From Phenylobacterium sp. (GTDB lineage: Bacteria; Pseudomonadota; Alphaproteobacteria; Caulobacterales; Caulobacteraceae), in assembly GCA_004799545.1 (NCBI GenBank), contig SSMU01000011.1:62001-126000 (forward strand): a stretch of DNA of 64,000 nucleotides, in the 5' to 3' direction. Under the pieces are notes generated by a model, which was not told where the DNA came from, did no database searches, and worked only from the letters and a program-made list of their open reading frames with translations. The position numbers were made by a program, and so were the translations under genes. Shown in pieces: positions 17,994 to 26,304 of the stretch; the first letter of the stretch is position 1, and every line of letters starts with the position of its first letter.

Positions 17994-18943
17994 GCGGGGC
18001 GGTCCTGCACCTGAGCTGGCTGGCGCTGCTCGTGGCCCTGGCGACGGCGGCCTATGGCGGATGGCTGGTGGCGCGCAGCTTCGCGGGCGCGGATCGGCGG
18101 GTCGCCCGCCGGCTGGCCCGCGCCAAGCCGCAGGCGGCGCGGCTGGAGGCCTCTGAGCCTGCGGAGGACGAGCCGCTGTTCGGCTACGTCGACCGGCATC
18201 TGCCCTGGCTCGGGCGACGGCTGGAGTCGGCCAACGCGCCGTTCACCCCCTCGCAGGTAGTGCTCAGCCAGCTGGCGCTCGGGGCGGCGTCGCTGCTCGC
18301 CCTGGACCTGGTCGATGTTCCGGCGGTTCTAGCCTTCGCGCTGGCCGCGGCGATCGGCGTGGCCGCGCCCCTCCTGGTGATCTCGGCGCTGGCCGATCGC
18401 CGGCGGCGGCAGTTCGTCGCCCAGATGCCGCAGACCATCGACCTGATCGCCCGCAGCCTGCAGGCCGGCCACCCGGTGACCACCGCCATGGCGGTCGCCG
18501 CCGAGCGGATGCCGGAGCCGCTTGGGCCGGAGTTGAAGCTGGTGCTGGCCGAGATGAACTACGGCCTCGACCGCGACTCGGCGTTGCGCAACCTCGCCAA
18601 GCGGTTCCCGGCGCCGGAACTGCGGATGTTCGCCGCCTCCCTGGAAATCACCCGCGAGACCGGCGGCAACGTCTCGGAGGTCCTGCTGGGCCTCGCCGAC
18701 CGGCTGCGCCAGCACGCCCAGCTGCGCAAGAAGGTGGCCGCGCTCTCGGCGGAGGGGCGGCTGTCGTTCTGGGTGGTCGCGGCCCTGCCGATCCTGGCCG
18801 GCGGCGCGATCATGCTGCTGCGGCCGGAATACTACCGCGAGGTTTCCGGCGATCCGCTGTTCTGGCCGATGATGACCGAGCCTCCGGTCATGCTGACCAT
18901 CGGCGCGATCGCCATCTGGCGCATGATCAATTTCCGGGTCTGA
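17990..18943 (+). CDS. tadB: Tad inner-membrane platform protein TadB (CpaG)
   Basis: Inner-membrane core protein of the Tad pilus, carrying a GspF-type T2SSF domain. The 317-residue protein, started by GTG, has an N-terminal membrane segment, a central pair of membrane helices (about 95-135), the cytoplasmic helical T2SSF domain (IDLIARSLQAGHPVTTAMA, ITRETGGNVSEVLLGLADR) and C-terminal helices (FWVVAALPILAGGAIML). It forms a pair with the downstream TadC, as in all Tad loci. Confidence 0.94.
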   Translation: MSGAVLHLSWLALLVALATAAYGGWLVARSFAGADRRVARRLARAKPQAARLEASEPAEDEPLFGYVDRHLPWLGRRLESANAPFTPSQVVLSQLALGAASLLALDLVDVPAVLAFALAAAIGVAAPLLVISALADRRRRQFVAQMPQTIDLIARSLQAGHPVTTAMAVAAERMPEPLGPELKLVLAEMNYGLDRDSALRNLAKRFPAPELRMFAASLEITRETGGNVSEVLLGLADRLRQHAQLRKKVAALSAEGRLSFWVVAALPILAGGAIMLLRPEYYREVSGDPLFWPMMTEPPVMLTIGAIAIWRMINFRV

Positions 18944-18950
18944 AGCCGCC

Positions 18951-19877
18951 ATGGGATTCGCGCTCATCATCTCGGCTGTCGTCCTCGCCGCCCTGACCCT
19001 GGCCGGCGGGATCGGCCTGCTGTCGCTCTCCGACGGTCGCTTCGACGCCCGTCTCGCCGCCCGGACCCGGGCCGCCAGCCCGGTCAGCCGGCTGCGCCGC
19101 CCCGACCTGCAACCCTTCGTCATGCGGCTGTTGAGCCGATGGGGCGAGCAGGCCGGGAAGGGCGCGATCGAACAGGACAAGCGCAGCGCGCTTCGCCAGA
19201 AGCTGGTCCGCGCCGGTTTCTACTCCGAGCGGGCGGTGGAGGTGTTCTTCGGCATCCGCGTGGCCGCGGCGGCGGGCCTGGCCGTGGCCGGCCTGGCGGT
19301 GGCCATCCTGCTGCACCTCGGCGGCCTGATGCTGATCGTCGCCGTGGCGCTCGGCGCCAACCTCGGCCTGTTCGCGCCCAACCTGTTGCTGTCGCACCGC
19401 ATCGGCGAGCGGAGCCGCGCCATGCGGATCGCCCTGCCGGACGCCATCGACCTGATGATCGTCGCCGTCGAGGCCGGCGCGGCCCTGGGCGCCGCCCTGC
19501 AGCGGGTGGCTGCGGAGTTCTCCGACCTGCACCCGATCGTCAGCGAGCAGTTCGGCATGATGTTGATGGAGATGCAGGCCGGGGCCAGCCGGGCTGAGGC
19601 GCTGACCCGCCTTGCCGGCCGCGCGCCTTCCGAAGAGGTAGGGGCCCTGGTCAGCCTGATCATCCAGTCCGAAGCGGTGGGGGCCAGCCTCGGCAACACC
19701 CTGCGCGCCTTCGCCGACGAGCTGCGCAAGACCCGCCACCTGGAGGCCGAGCGCCGGGCGGCCGAGCTGCCGGTGAAGATGGCCTTCCCGCTGGTGTTCT
19801 GCGTCTTTCCGGCCATGTCGGGGGTGCTGTTCATCCCGGTGATCATCCGCGTCATGCGGCTCATGCTGCACCTCTAG
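18951..19877 (+). CDS. tadC: Tad inner-membrane platform protein TadC (CpaH)
   Basis: Second GspF-like platform protein, partner of TadB. The 308-residue product starts with a membrane helix, has a central helix pair (about 95-145) and the T2SSF signature PDAIDLMIVAVEAGAALGAA, then LIIQSEAVGASLGNTLRAFA. It ends in hydrophobic helices (MAFPLVFCVFPAMSGVLFI). Spacing to tadB is 7 nt and to the prepilin peptidase gene 4 nt. Confidence 0.94.
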   Translation: MGFALIISAVVLAALTLAGGIGLLSLSDGRFDARLAARTRAASPVSRLRRPDLQPFVMRLLSRWGEQAGKGAIEQDKRSALRQKLVRAGFYSERAVEVFFGIRVAAAAGLAVAGLAVAILLHLGGLMLIVAVALGANLGLFAPNLLLSHRIGERSRAMRIALPDAIDLMIVAVEAGAALGAALQRVAAEFSDLHPIVSEQFGMMLMEMQAGASRAEALTRLAGRAPSEEVGALVSLIIQSEAVGASLGNTLRAFADELRKTRHLEAERRAAELPVKMAFPLVFCVFPAMSGVLFIPVIIRVMRLMLHL

Positions 19878-19881
19878 CGCC

Positions 19882-20337
19882 ATGACCCTGCTCGGCCTCC
19901 TGGTGTTCAGCCTGCTCCTCGCCGCCGCGGCGGTCAGCGACCTGGCGCGCTATCGGATCCCCAACTGGCTGACCGCGACCCTGGCCATGGCGGGCCTGGC
20001 CTTCGTCCTGCCGCAGGGCGCGAACGCCTGGCTGTCGCACGGCGTGTCCTTTGCGATCCTCGGCGGGGCGGCGCTGGCCCTCTATCTGGTCGGCGCGTTC
20101 GGCGGCGGGGACGTGAAGCTGCTGGCGGCGGCGGGGCTGTGGATGCCGGCGCCCAGCCTGCCGGTCTTCGTGTTCGCCCTGGCGTTGGCCGGCGGGTTGC
20201 AGGCGCTCGCCATGCTGGCGATGCGGCGGGTGAGCGCGCCGGCCCCTATCGTCCGCCCCGCCGCGCGGATGCCCTACGCGCTCAGCGTCGCCGCCGCCGG
20301 CCTGGTCTGGGCCGCCGTTCAGCTGGCCGCGCGATGA
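19882..20337 (+). CDS. cpaA: Type IV prepilin peptidase, TadV/CpaA type
   Basis: Inner-membrane aspartyl protease that cleaves the leader of PilA and the TadE-like pseudopilins. The 151-residue protein lacks the methyltransferase domain of PilD and is typical of Tad peptidases. It is almost wholly hydrophobic, with the two catalytic aspartates in VSDLARYRIPN and FGGGDVKLL. In Caulobacter cpaA follows pilA directly, whereas here it lies after tadC. It overlaps the next gene by 4 nt (ATGA). Confidence 0.93.
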   Translation: MTLLGLLVFSLLLAAAAVSDLARYRIPNWLTATLAMAGLAFVLPQGANAWLSHGVSFAILGGAALALYLVGAFGGGDVKLLAAAGLWMPAPSLPVFVFALALAGGLQALAMLAMRRVSAPAPIVRPAARMPYALSVAAAGLVWAAVQLAAR

Positions 20338-20810
20338 GCCGGCGGCGCATCCCGAGATCGGTGGCCAGGGCCTGCCGGCGGCTGGCTAAGGCCGAGGACG
20401 GCGCGGCGGCCGTCGAGTTCGCCTTCGTGCTGCCGATGTTCATGCTGCTGATGGCTGGCCTGCTCGATGGCGCCCGGCTGATCAACGCCAGCCTGCAGGT
20501 GCGGGCCGCGGCCCAGGCCGGCGCCACCTACGCCCAGCTCAACGGCTGGAATCCGACCGGCATCGCAGCCGCCATAACCGCCGCGACGCCGCTGCAGGCC
20601 AACGCGAGCCTGCCAGCCGCGCCGTTCCAGGGGTGCATCAAGAACCTGCAGATCGTGGCGCCCAACGGCGGCGGAAACTGCACCTCGAGCCAGCCGGTCG
20701 GAAGCTTCGTCACGGTGGGCGCCAATGGGGCGTTCAAGCCGCTGATGCCCTGGCCGCAGGTGGTCTGGCCGACGAGCGTCACCGCCAATGCGACGGTGCG
20801 GATCCAATGA
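20334..20810 (+). CDS. TadE-like pseudopilin 1
   Basis: Minor pilin-like protein of the Tad system. The frame extends upstream, but the ATG at 20334 overlapping the cpaA stop is the natural start, giving 158 residues. A basic N-terminus leads to the TadE signature EDGAAAVEFAFVLPMFMLLM (short leader, Glu at +5 of the predicted mature form, one hydrophobic helix). The rest is a periplasmic domain with two cysteines (GCIKN, NCTSS) that could form a disulfide. The stop overlaps the next ATG. Confidence 0.88.
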   Translation: MSRRRIPRSVARACRRLAKAEDGAAAVEFAFVLPMFMLLMAGLLDGARLINASLQVRAAAQAGATYAQLNGWNPTGIAAAITAATPLQANASLPAAPFQGCIKNLQIVAPNGGGNCTSSQPVGSFVTVGANGAFKPLMPWPQVVWPTSVTANATVRIQ

Positions 20811-21190
20811 GCGCCCTGCGGCGCCTCTGGCGGGCGGACGACGGCGCGGCGCTGGTCGAATACGCCCTGATCATGCCGGCCCTGCTGACCATGATCTTCG
20901 GCCTGATGCAGCTGGGCGGCATGGCCTGGACGCAGGTGGCGCTCAACTACGCCGTCCAGGAGGCGGCCCGCTGCGCCGCGGTGCGCACCGACCTCTGCGG
21001 CACTTCCGGCGCCGTGCAGACCTTTGCCGCCTCCCAGGCCCTCGGCCTGAACATCCCGGCCAGCGCCTTCCAGGCCCAGCTCGGCACGACCTGCGGGACC
21101 GATGTCCGCGCCAATCTCGCCTACAGCTTCATCGTCTCACCGTTCGGCAAGCCCACCGCCAACCTTGTCGCCGAGGTCTGCCACTCGTGA
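20807..21190 (+). CDS. TadE-like pseudopilin 2
   Basis: Second pilin-like minor subunit, 127 residues from the ATG at 20807. The leader and helix read DDGAALVEYALIMPALLTMI, close to the mature pilin motif. The periplasmic part carries four cysteines (RCAAV, DLCGT, TTCGT, VCHS), more than the first copy, suggesting disulfide bonds. Both its start and stop overlap the neighbours by 4 nt. It resembles TadE more than TadF, but the split is uncertain. Confidence 0.86.
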   Translation: MSALRRLWRADDGAALVEYALIMPALLTMIFGLMQLGGMAWTQVALNYAVQEAARCAAVRTDLCGTSGAVQTFAASQALGLNIPASAFQAQLGTTCGTDVRANLAYSFIVSPFGKPTANLVAEVCHS

Positions 21191-22452
21191 GCGGCCGCCG
21201 CGCGCTCGGCAAGAAGCTCCGGCGCCTGGCCGGCGACGAGGACGGCGCGACCCTGGTCACGGTCGGCCTGCTGCTGGTCGTGCTGCTGAGCTTTGTCGGC
21301 CTCGGCCTTGATCTCGGCATCGCCTACACCAGCAAGCGCGCCACCCAGAACGCCGCTGATTCCGCCGCCCTCAGCGCCGCGGTCGCCAGCGCCGCCGGCG
21401 CCACCGACCTCACCGCCGAGGCCCAGGCGGTGGCGGTCCAGTACGGCCTCACCCCCGGCGTGGGCGGCGTCATCGTCACCGTGAACAGTCCGCCGCTGTC
21501 GGGCCTGCACGTCGGCGATCCGACCTCGGTGGAGGTGGTCATCAACCGGCCGGGCATGGGGTTCTTCTCCAGCCTCTTCCAGCCCAAGGCCAGCGCGATC
21601 GTGGGGCGGGCCGTGGCGACCAACGGCCAGGGCGCGGGGGGGTCAGGCTGCCTCGTGGCGCTGGATCCGACGGCGCAGCAGGCGGTGCTGTTCAACGGCA
21701 TCCCGACCGTGAACCTGGTCAACTGCTCGCTCGACGACAACTCGTCCAACAAGACCGCCCTGCTGGCCAACGGCGGCGTCACCGTCAACGCCTTCGGCAT
21801 CAACGTGGTCGGCGGCATCCTCAAGAACGGGACGGTGAACCTCAACGCCAATGTGGTGACCGGCGCGACGCCGGTGAGCGACCCGTACGCCAACGACCAG
21901 ATCCCGGCCTACAGCGGGTGCAACCAGACCAATGCGGTGATCAACAGCGGCGCCCCTCCGGCTTACCAGGCCGGAGCGACGCCCTATGTGTTCTGCAACG
22001 GGCTGATCGTGAACGGCGGCTCGGTGTCGTTCGGGCCCGGCGTCTACGTGATCAACGGCGGCAGCTTCACGCTGAACGGCTCGAGCAGCGCCACGGCCAA
22101 CAACGCGACCTTCATCCTGACCAACGGGGCGCAGCTGAACTTCAACTCGGCCACCAACGTGACCATGTCGGCGCCGACCAGTGGCCCCACGGCGGGCCTG
22201 GTGATCTGGATGGACCCGAAATCGACTGGCGGCGTGACGCTGAACGCGGGGTCCAACCAGAAGTACACCGGCGCGATCTATGCCCCGAACCGGCAGCTGA
22301 CCCTGAATGGCGGCACGACGGTGGTGAACAGCGCCTGCACCCAGATCATCGCCGACACCATGATCATCAACGGCAATGTCGCCCTGCAGACCAATTGCGG
22401 CGGCACGGGCGTCAGGCTGGTGGGCGCGGGCGCGCCGAAGCTCGTGGAGTAG
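21187..22452 (+). CDS. TadG-like protein with long Asn/Gly-rich C-terminal region
   Basis: Last gene of the Tad cluster, 421 residues from a GTG at 21187 overlapping the previous stop. The N-terminus is a TadG-type domain: a basic segment, EDGATLVTVGLLLVVLLSF, then LDLGIAYTSKRATQNAADSA. From about residue 150 it differs from classical TadG: I see no von Willebrand A motif, and instead repeated short beta-strand units rich in Asn, Gly, Thr and Val (VNLNANVVTG, FGPGVYVINGG, NNATFILTNGAQL, YTGAIYAPNRQL), resembling a right-handed beta-helix. Role in the pilus is inferred from position. A perfect palindrome follows the stop. Confidence 0.82.
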   Translation: MSGRRALGKKLRRLAGDEDGATLVTVGLLLVVLLSFVGLGLDLGIAYTSKRATQNAADSAALSAAVASAAGATDLTAEAQAVAVQYGLTPGVGGVIVTVNSPPLSGLHVGDPTSVEVVINRPGMGFFSSLFQPKASAIVGRAVATNGQGAGGSGCLVALDPTAQQAVLFNGIPTVNLVNCSLDDNSSNKTALLANGGVTVNAFGINVVGGILKNGTVNLNANVVTGATPVSDPYANDQIPAYSGCNQTNAVINSGAPPAYQAGATPYVFCNGLIVNGGSVSFGPGVYVINGGSFTLNGSSSATANNATFILTNGAQLNFNSATNVTMSAPTSGPTAGLVIWMDPKSTGGVTLNAGSNQKYTGAIYAPNRQLTLNGGTTVVNSACTQIIADTMIINGNVALQTNCGGTGVRLVGAGAPKLVE

Positions 22453-22465
22453 GCACGGTGCGACA

Positions 22466-22495
22466 GCCAGCCGAGCGCCGCGGCGCTCGGCTGGC
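22466..22495. terminator. Perfect 30-bp palindrome between convergent genes
   Basis: The arms 22466-22480 and 22481-22495 are exact reverse complements (15 bp each, no loop in the DNA). It lies between the stop of the plus-strand TadG-like gene and the stop of the minus-strand small gene. There is no T-tract on either side, so it is either a bidirectional hairpin terminator working with Rho or another kind of palindromic site. Confidence 0.6.
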
Positions 22496-22511
22496 GTCTA
22501 GCGGATCGGGA

Positions 22512-22802
22512 TCAGGATTGCGGCGCGGCTTGCGAGCGGGCGGCGCGCATCTTGGCCATGGCGTCCTTGCAGCCGCCGCCCACCTTGTCGGCGTTGTCGC
22601 GCAGGCACATCATCGCGTCGCGGCCCTGCTTGCCGTCGCACAGGCCCTTGAGGTCCGCGGCGCAGGCTTCGCGCATGGCGGTGCGGGCCGCCTGCATTTC
22701 CGGGGACTGACCCGCGCCGCCGCCGCCGCCGGCCGGCTGCGCGAAGGCCGACGTGGTGGCCGCCAGGGCTCCGGCGACGATCAACAGCTTCAGTTTCAAC
22801 AT
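22512..22802 (-). CDS. Small secreted four-cysteine protein
   Basis: A 96-residue protein of unknown function, predicted to be exported by its signal peptide (LLIVAGALAATTSAFAQ). After a Gly-rich spacer (about 23-33) there is one compact module with cysteines C47, C55, C66 and C78, spacing C-x7-C-x10-C-x11-C, including GRDAMMCLRDN and CKDAMAKMR. It resembles the Cys-rich repeat of GLG1-type proteins (Pfam PF00839) as I recall it. The same module with identical spacing occurs twice in the tail of the RND adaptor at 39865-41859. It is a single gene ending beside the palindrome at 22466-22495. Confidence 0.8.
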   Translation of the reverse strand: MLKLKLLIVAGALAATTSAFAQPAGGGGGAGQSPEMQAARTAMREACAADLKGLCDGKQGRDAMMCLRDNADKVGGGCKDAMAKMRAARSQAAPQS

Positions 22803-22932
22803 CCAGGTCTCCAGGTCTTTCGCATCGAGCGATGCGTGGGATCGGCAACCTAGGTCGTGATCGCGGCGGGATTGTTTCGCCGATGACGCCGAGCCCGAGA
22901 CGCAAGGCCGCAGCCGAAGCCGCGGCCGCGCT

Positions 22933-25900
22933 TTAGAATTGCAGGTGCGCGGTCAGCCGCAGGTCATAGACCGTCAGCCCGTCGCGGGTTTCCGCCCCGC
23001 CCTCGACCGCGAAGCCGCCGTAGCCGTTCTCGCCCTTGAAGGCGAGGTGGGCCGCCACGCCCGAGCCGCTGATCTTCTCGGAGGTGAGGGTGAAGGGATC
23101 GCCCCCGGCGACGAACTTGGCCGTCGTGTCGCCGAGGTTCTCGCTGGCCACGCCGCGATAGCCGAGCAGCAGCTCCGGACCCCAGGTGGCTTCCTCGCCG
23201 AACACCGCGCCGACCGAGACGCCGGCGAAACCGGAGAGCCGCGAGCTCGACCGCGACTGGACGGCCAGGTCGATGCCCGGGCCGCCGCCGCTCTCGGTGT
23301 GGCCGTCCTCGTTGAGCTGGTCGTAGTCGACACCGACCTGCGGGCGCACGAACATCGAGCCGATCTGGCCCTCGTAGGCCGCCCGCACCCGGGCGTTGAT
23401 GCCGCTGCCGCTCCAGTGGCTGGTGGAGGTGGCGGTGAAGGCGTCGGCGATGACGTTGTCGATGGCCACCACGCGATCCTGGCTAATCCGCAGGTAGTCG
23501 CCGCCGACCCGGGCGTTCGCCGCGAAGCGGCCCGCGGTGGCGCGCCAGTAGACGCCCGCCTGCAGGACGTCGACGGTCTCCTTGCCGGTGTCGGCCGAGC
23601 CGAGCTCGCGGATCTGGTCGGACGACGCGCCGACCGTCAGGCCGAGGATCGCCGTGCGCGCGAAGGCCGCTTCATAGCCGCCGGCCAGGCCGACGCCCCA
23701 GGCGTTGTAGCCCGGCAGGCCATCGCGGCCCTTGTCGTTGGCGCCGTAGTTGATCTCCTGCACCCAGGCGCCGCCGCCGACGCCCTGGCGATCGTCGATC
23801 GCGCGGCCGACCGAGGCCGCGTCCGCTGCGGCCATCTCGAAGATGGCGCTCGAGCGGCTGGGCAGCAGCTGGTTGAAGGCTGCCTGGAAGCCCGGCTGGG
23901 TGGTCTGGGCGAGGAAGGCGTTCTGTAGGGTCGGGGAACGGCCGACCGCGGCCAGCACCGGGGTCAGCGCCGGCGCCGCGACGCTGGAAAGCCCCAGTTG
24001 GCTGGGGCTCTTCTGCGCGATGGTGATGTTGAGGGTGCCCACGGACGGGTTCGCCGCCACGGTGGCCGTGTAGAGGAAGGGGATCGAGCTCAGCAGGCTG
24101 GTGTCGAGCGCGCCGACGATGAGCTGGTCCGCGCGGATCACCGTGAAGGTCTCGGTGCCGGTGAGCAGGGAGGCGAACCGCAGGCCGATCTTGGAGCCGT
24201 CGCGAAGGATGGCCGGGCCGGACACGTCGAGCTCTGTCGCCACGTCATTCTGCGGGTCGATCGTGAAGCCCAGGGTCGAGCCGCTGGTCATGGAAAGGCT
24301 GGAAAGGGCCACCTTGTTGGTGCTGGTGATCTGCAGCGAGCCGGTGTTGATGATGATCGCCAGGCTGCCGCCGGTGTCGCTCAGGCCGCCGAAGAAGCTG
24401 GCGCCGTCGCTGACGTTGAGGAAGTTGGCGCCCCCGGCGAACGCCAGGTCGCCGACCATCGCGCCCGACTGGATGTTGGCGATGTCGTTGCCGGAGCCGA
24501 ACAGGATCGAGCCGACCAGGGTGGGCAGGCTCACGCCGCCGCTGGTGTCGAACTGCTGATAGCTGACGCCCGTGGTGTTGAGGTGAACGTCGATGGCGAT
24601 CGCCTGGCCGGACGCAATGGGACCGGTGGCCGACGTCAGGCCCGCGGCGATCGTGCGGATGTTCTGGATGCTGGTCAGGGTGCCGGAGAGGTCCTGGATG
24701 GCGATGGCGTCGCCGGTGGTCCCGGACAGCGTCGCGCTGATGCTGTTGGAGTTGGCCAGCGCCGGCATGTTCGCGCCGGCCTGGATCAGGATCCCGCGGG
24801 CGGTGTTGCCCGCGCCGCTGGTGACGCTGGACCCGATCGTCCCGTCGTTCTGGAACAGCGGCACGTTCGCCCCGCTGTTCAGCACCACGCCGGTGGCGTC
24901 GGCGATGGACGCGGTGCCGATGATCGAGCCGGTATTGTGCAGCCCGCCGGTGGTGTTGACCGCGCCGCCGCCGGCCACGCCGATCTGCAGCCCGGTGCCG
25001 GTCACGTGGTCGTAGATGCCGCCGCCCGAGAGCGCGCCGCGCACCTCGACGCCGTAGGCGTCGCTGGTTGTCCCCACGTTGCCGAGGGTGATGTCGCGTC
25101 CGACCGCGCCGATCTGCATGCCGGGCGCCGAGCCGCTGCTGGAGACCACGCCGGTGGTGTCGATCAGCACCCCGCCCACCACGCTGCCGGCCACCGAGAC
25201 GGCCGGGCCGCCCTGCAGCAGGTCGCTGGCGATCAGCTTGGCGACCGCGGTGGCGTCGGTGCTGCGCACCGGCGCGCGGTAGCCGGTCGCCGTGGTCGTC
25301 CCGTTGACCACGAAGGCGCCGCCCACGTCGCCGCCCACCAGGACGCCGATCGCCCCCTGGCCCTGGGCCGTGATGCTGCCGCCGGCGGTGTAGTTGCCGC
25401 TGACCGTGCTCAGGGTGCGCACGCCGAAGCTGTTGTCGCCGGCCACGGCGACCGTCCCGAGGGTGGAGAGGTTGCCGGTGAGCGGGGCCTCGATCGAGAT
25501 GCCGGCCGAGCTCGGGCCCTGGCCGGTGCTCGTGCCCTGGACGGTGATCGTGCCGGTGGCGGTGTTGTTGATGTCGCCGACGAACGGCTGGGTCCCGGTG
25601 ACGCGGATGCCGAAGCGGTCCGTGCCGACCGCGAACGGGCCGTCCGGGACGCCGTCGCCGTTGGTGTCGGCCGCCGTGGTCGTCTCGTTGATGGTGATCG
25701 CGCCGTTGTTGGTCACCGCACTCGTGTTGCCGCCGAGCCCGAGGATTCCGGTGGAGTCGTTCTTGTCCTGGATCTTGATCGTGCCGTTGTTCACGACGGT
25801 GTTGCTGCTGTCGATCGTGATCGCCGCGCCGCCGGGCGGGGTGATGTTGACGCCGCTGTTGATGATCACATTGTCCGGCTGGCCGGCGTTCACCGTCGAG

Positions 25901-26058
25901 GTGTTGATCGGCGTCGAGCGGTCGCCGGAGATGGTCGTGTCGGCGAACGCCTGGGACGCCCAGAGCAGGGCCGTGGCGCTCACCAGCGTAGCGCCGGCCA
26001 GGCCCCGGCCGACCCGCCGCGGGTTCGAAACACGACGCGGCGGAAAATTCCCAGTCAT
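22933..26058 (-). CDS. Autotransporter with beta-helical passenger
   Basis: Type Va secreted or surface-displayed protein, 1041 residues. The signal peptide ends near ASQAFAD. The passenger (about 40-720) is a low-complexity repeat of Gly, Asn, Thr, Val and Ile units (VNNGTI, VTNNGAITI, LHNTGSI) with no recognised enzymatic or adhesive domain. The last 280 or so residues form a 12-stranded autotransporter barrel, starting around GGGAWVQEINYG and ending in the aromatic RLTAHLQF needed for BAM insertion. The ligand or function is unknown. It is divergent from the EF-hand gene. Confidence 0.9.
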   Translation of the reverse strand: MTGNFPPRRVSNPRRVGRGLAGATLVSATALLWASQAFADTTISGDRSTPINTSTVNAGQPDNVIINSGVNITPPGGAAITIDSSNTVVNNGTIKIQDKNDSTGILGLGGNTSAVTNNGAITINETTTAADTNGDGVPDGPFAVGTDRFGIRVTGTQPFVGDINNTATGTITVQGTSTGQGPSSAGISIEAPLTGNLSTLGTVAVAGDNSFGVRTLSTVSGNYTAGGSITAQGQGAIGVLVGGDVGGAFVVNGTTTATGYRAPVRSTDATAVAKLIASDLLQGGPAVSVAGSVVGGVLIDTTGVVSSSGSAPGMQIGAVGRDITLGNVGTTSDAYGVEVRGALSGGGIYDHVTGTGLQIGVAGGGAVNTTGGLHNTGSIIGTASIADATGVVLNSGANVPLFQNDGTIGSSVTSGAGNTARGILIQAGANMPALANSNSISATLSGTTGDAIAIQDLSGTLTSIQNIRTIAAGLTSATGPIASGQAIAIDVHLNTTGVSYQQFDTSGGVSLPTLVGSILFGSGNDIANIQSGAMVGDLAFAGGANFLNVSDGASFFGGLSDTGGSLAIIINTGSLQITSTNKVALSSLSMTSGSTLGFTIDPQNDVATELDVSGPAILRDGSKIGLRFASLLTGTETFTVIRADQLIVGALDTSLLSSIPFLYTATVAANPSVGTLNITIAQKSPSQLGLSSVAAPALTPVLAAVGRSPTLQNAFLAQTTQPGFQAAFNQLLPSRSSAIFEMAAADAASVGRAIDDRQGVGGGAWVQEINYGANDKGRDGLPGYNAWGVGLAGGYEAAFARTAILGLTVGASSDQIRELGSADTGKETVDVLQAGVYWRATAGRFAANARVGGDYLRISQDRVVAIDNVIADAFTATSTSHWSGSGINARVRAAYEGQIGSMFVRPQVGVDYDQLNEDGHTESGGGPGIDLAVQSRSSSRLSGFAGVSVGAVFGEEATWGPELLLGYRGVASENLGDTTAKFVAGGDPFTLTSEKISGSGVAAHLAFKGENGYGGFAVEGGAETRDGLTVYDLRLTAHLQF

Positions 26059-26304
26059 TCAGGACACCCCTTGAAACGGCAGAGCAGTGTCTCTGACCGG
26101 ATTATGTCTGCGAGATGGCGCAGGTTGGCGTATGGCGCGGCTTTAGGTGCGGTGTTTCTCGGGCGTGTTTCAACCCTGAAAATAGGCCTGAAACAAGCGG
26201 CTTGCCGGCGCCGGATGCGCCGGAACTTGCAAGCCTCGACGCCTGTCGTCGGCGCGCTCATTACCGCGCGGGCGGCGTCTTGGCGACAACCATAAGGCAA
26301 GACC
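26059..26304. promoter_or_regulatory. Divergent autotransporter / EF-hand control region
   Basis: No convincing gene lies in this 246-nt spacer. It holds a repeat group GTTTCA (26167-26172), TGAAA (26177-26181) and TGAAAC (26189-26194); the outer pair is an exact 6-bp inverted repeat and the inner pair TTTCA-ACCC-TGAAA a 5-bp one. This is a candidate operator, with no assigned regulator. Confidence 0.35.

Noticed and set aside
23998..26295. 765-codon plus-strand open frame opposite the autotransporter
   Set aside because: Low-complexity translation mirroring the repeats; the minus strand has signal peptide and barrel.
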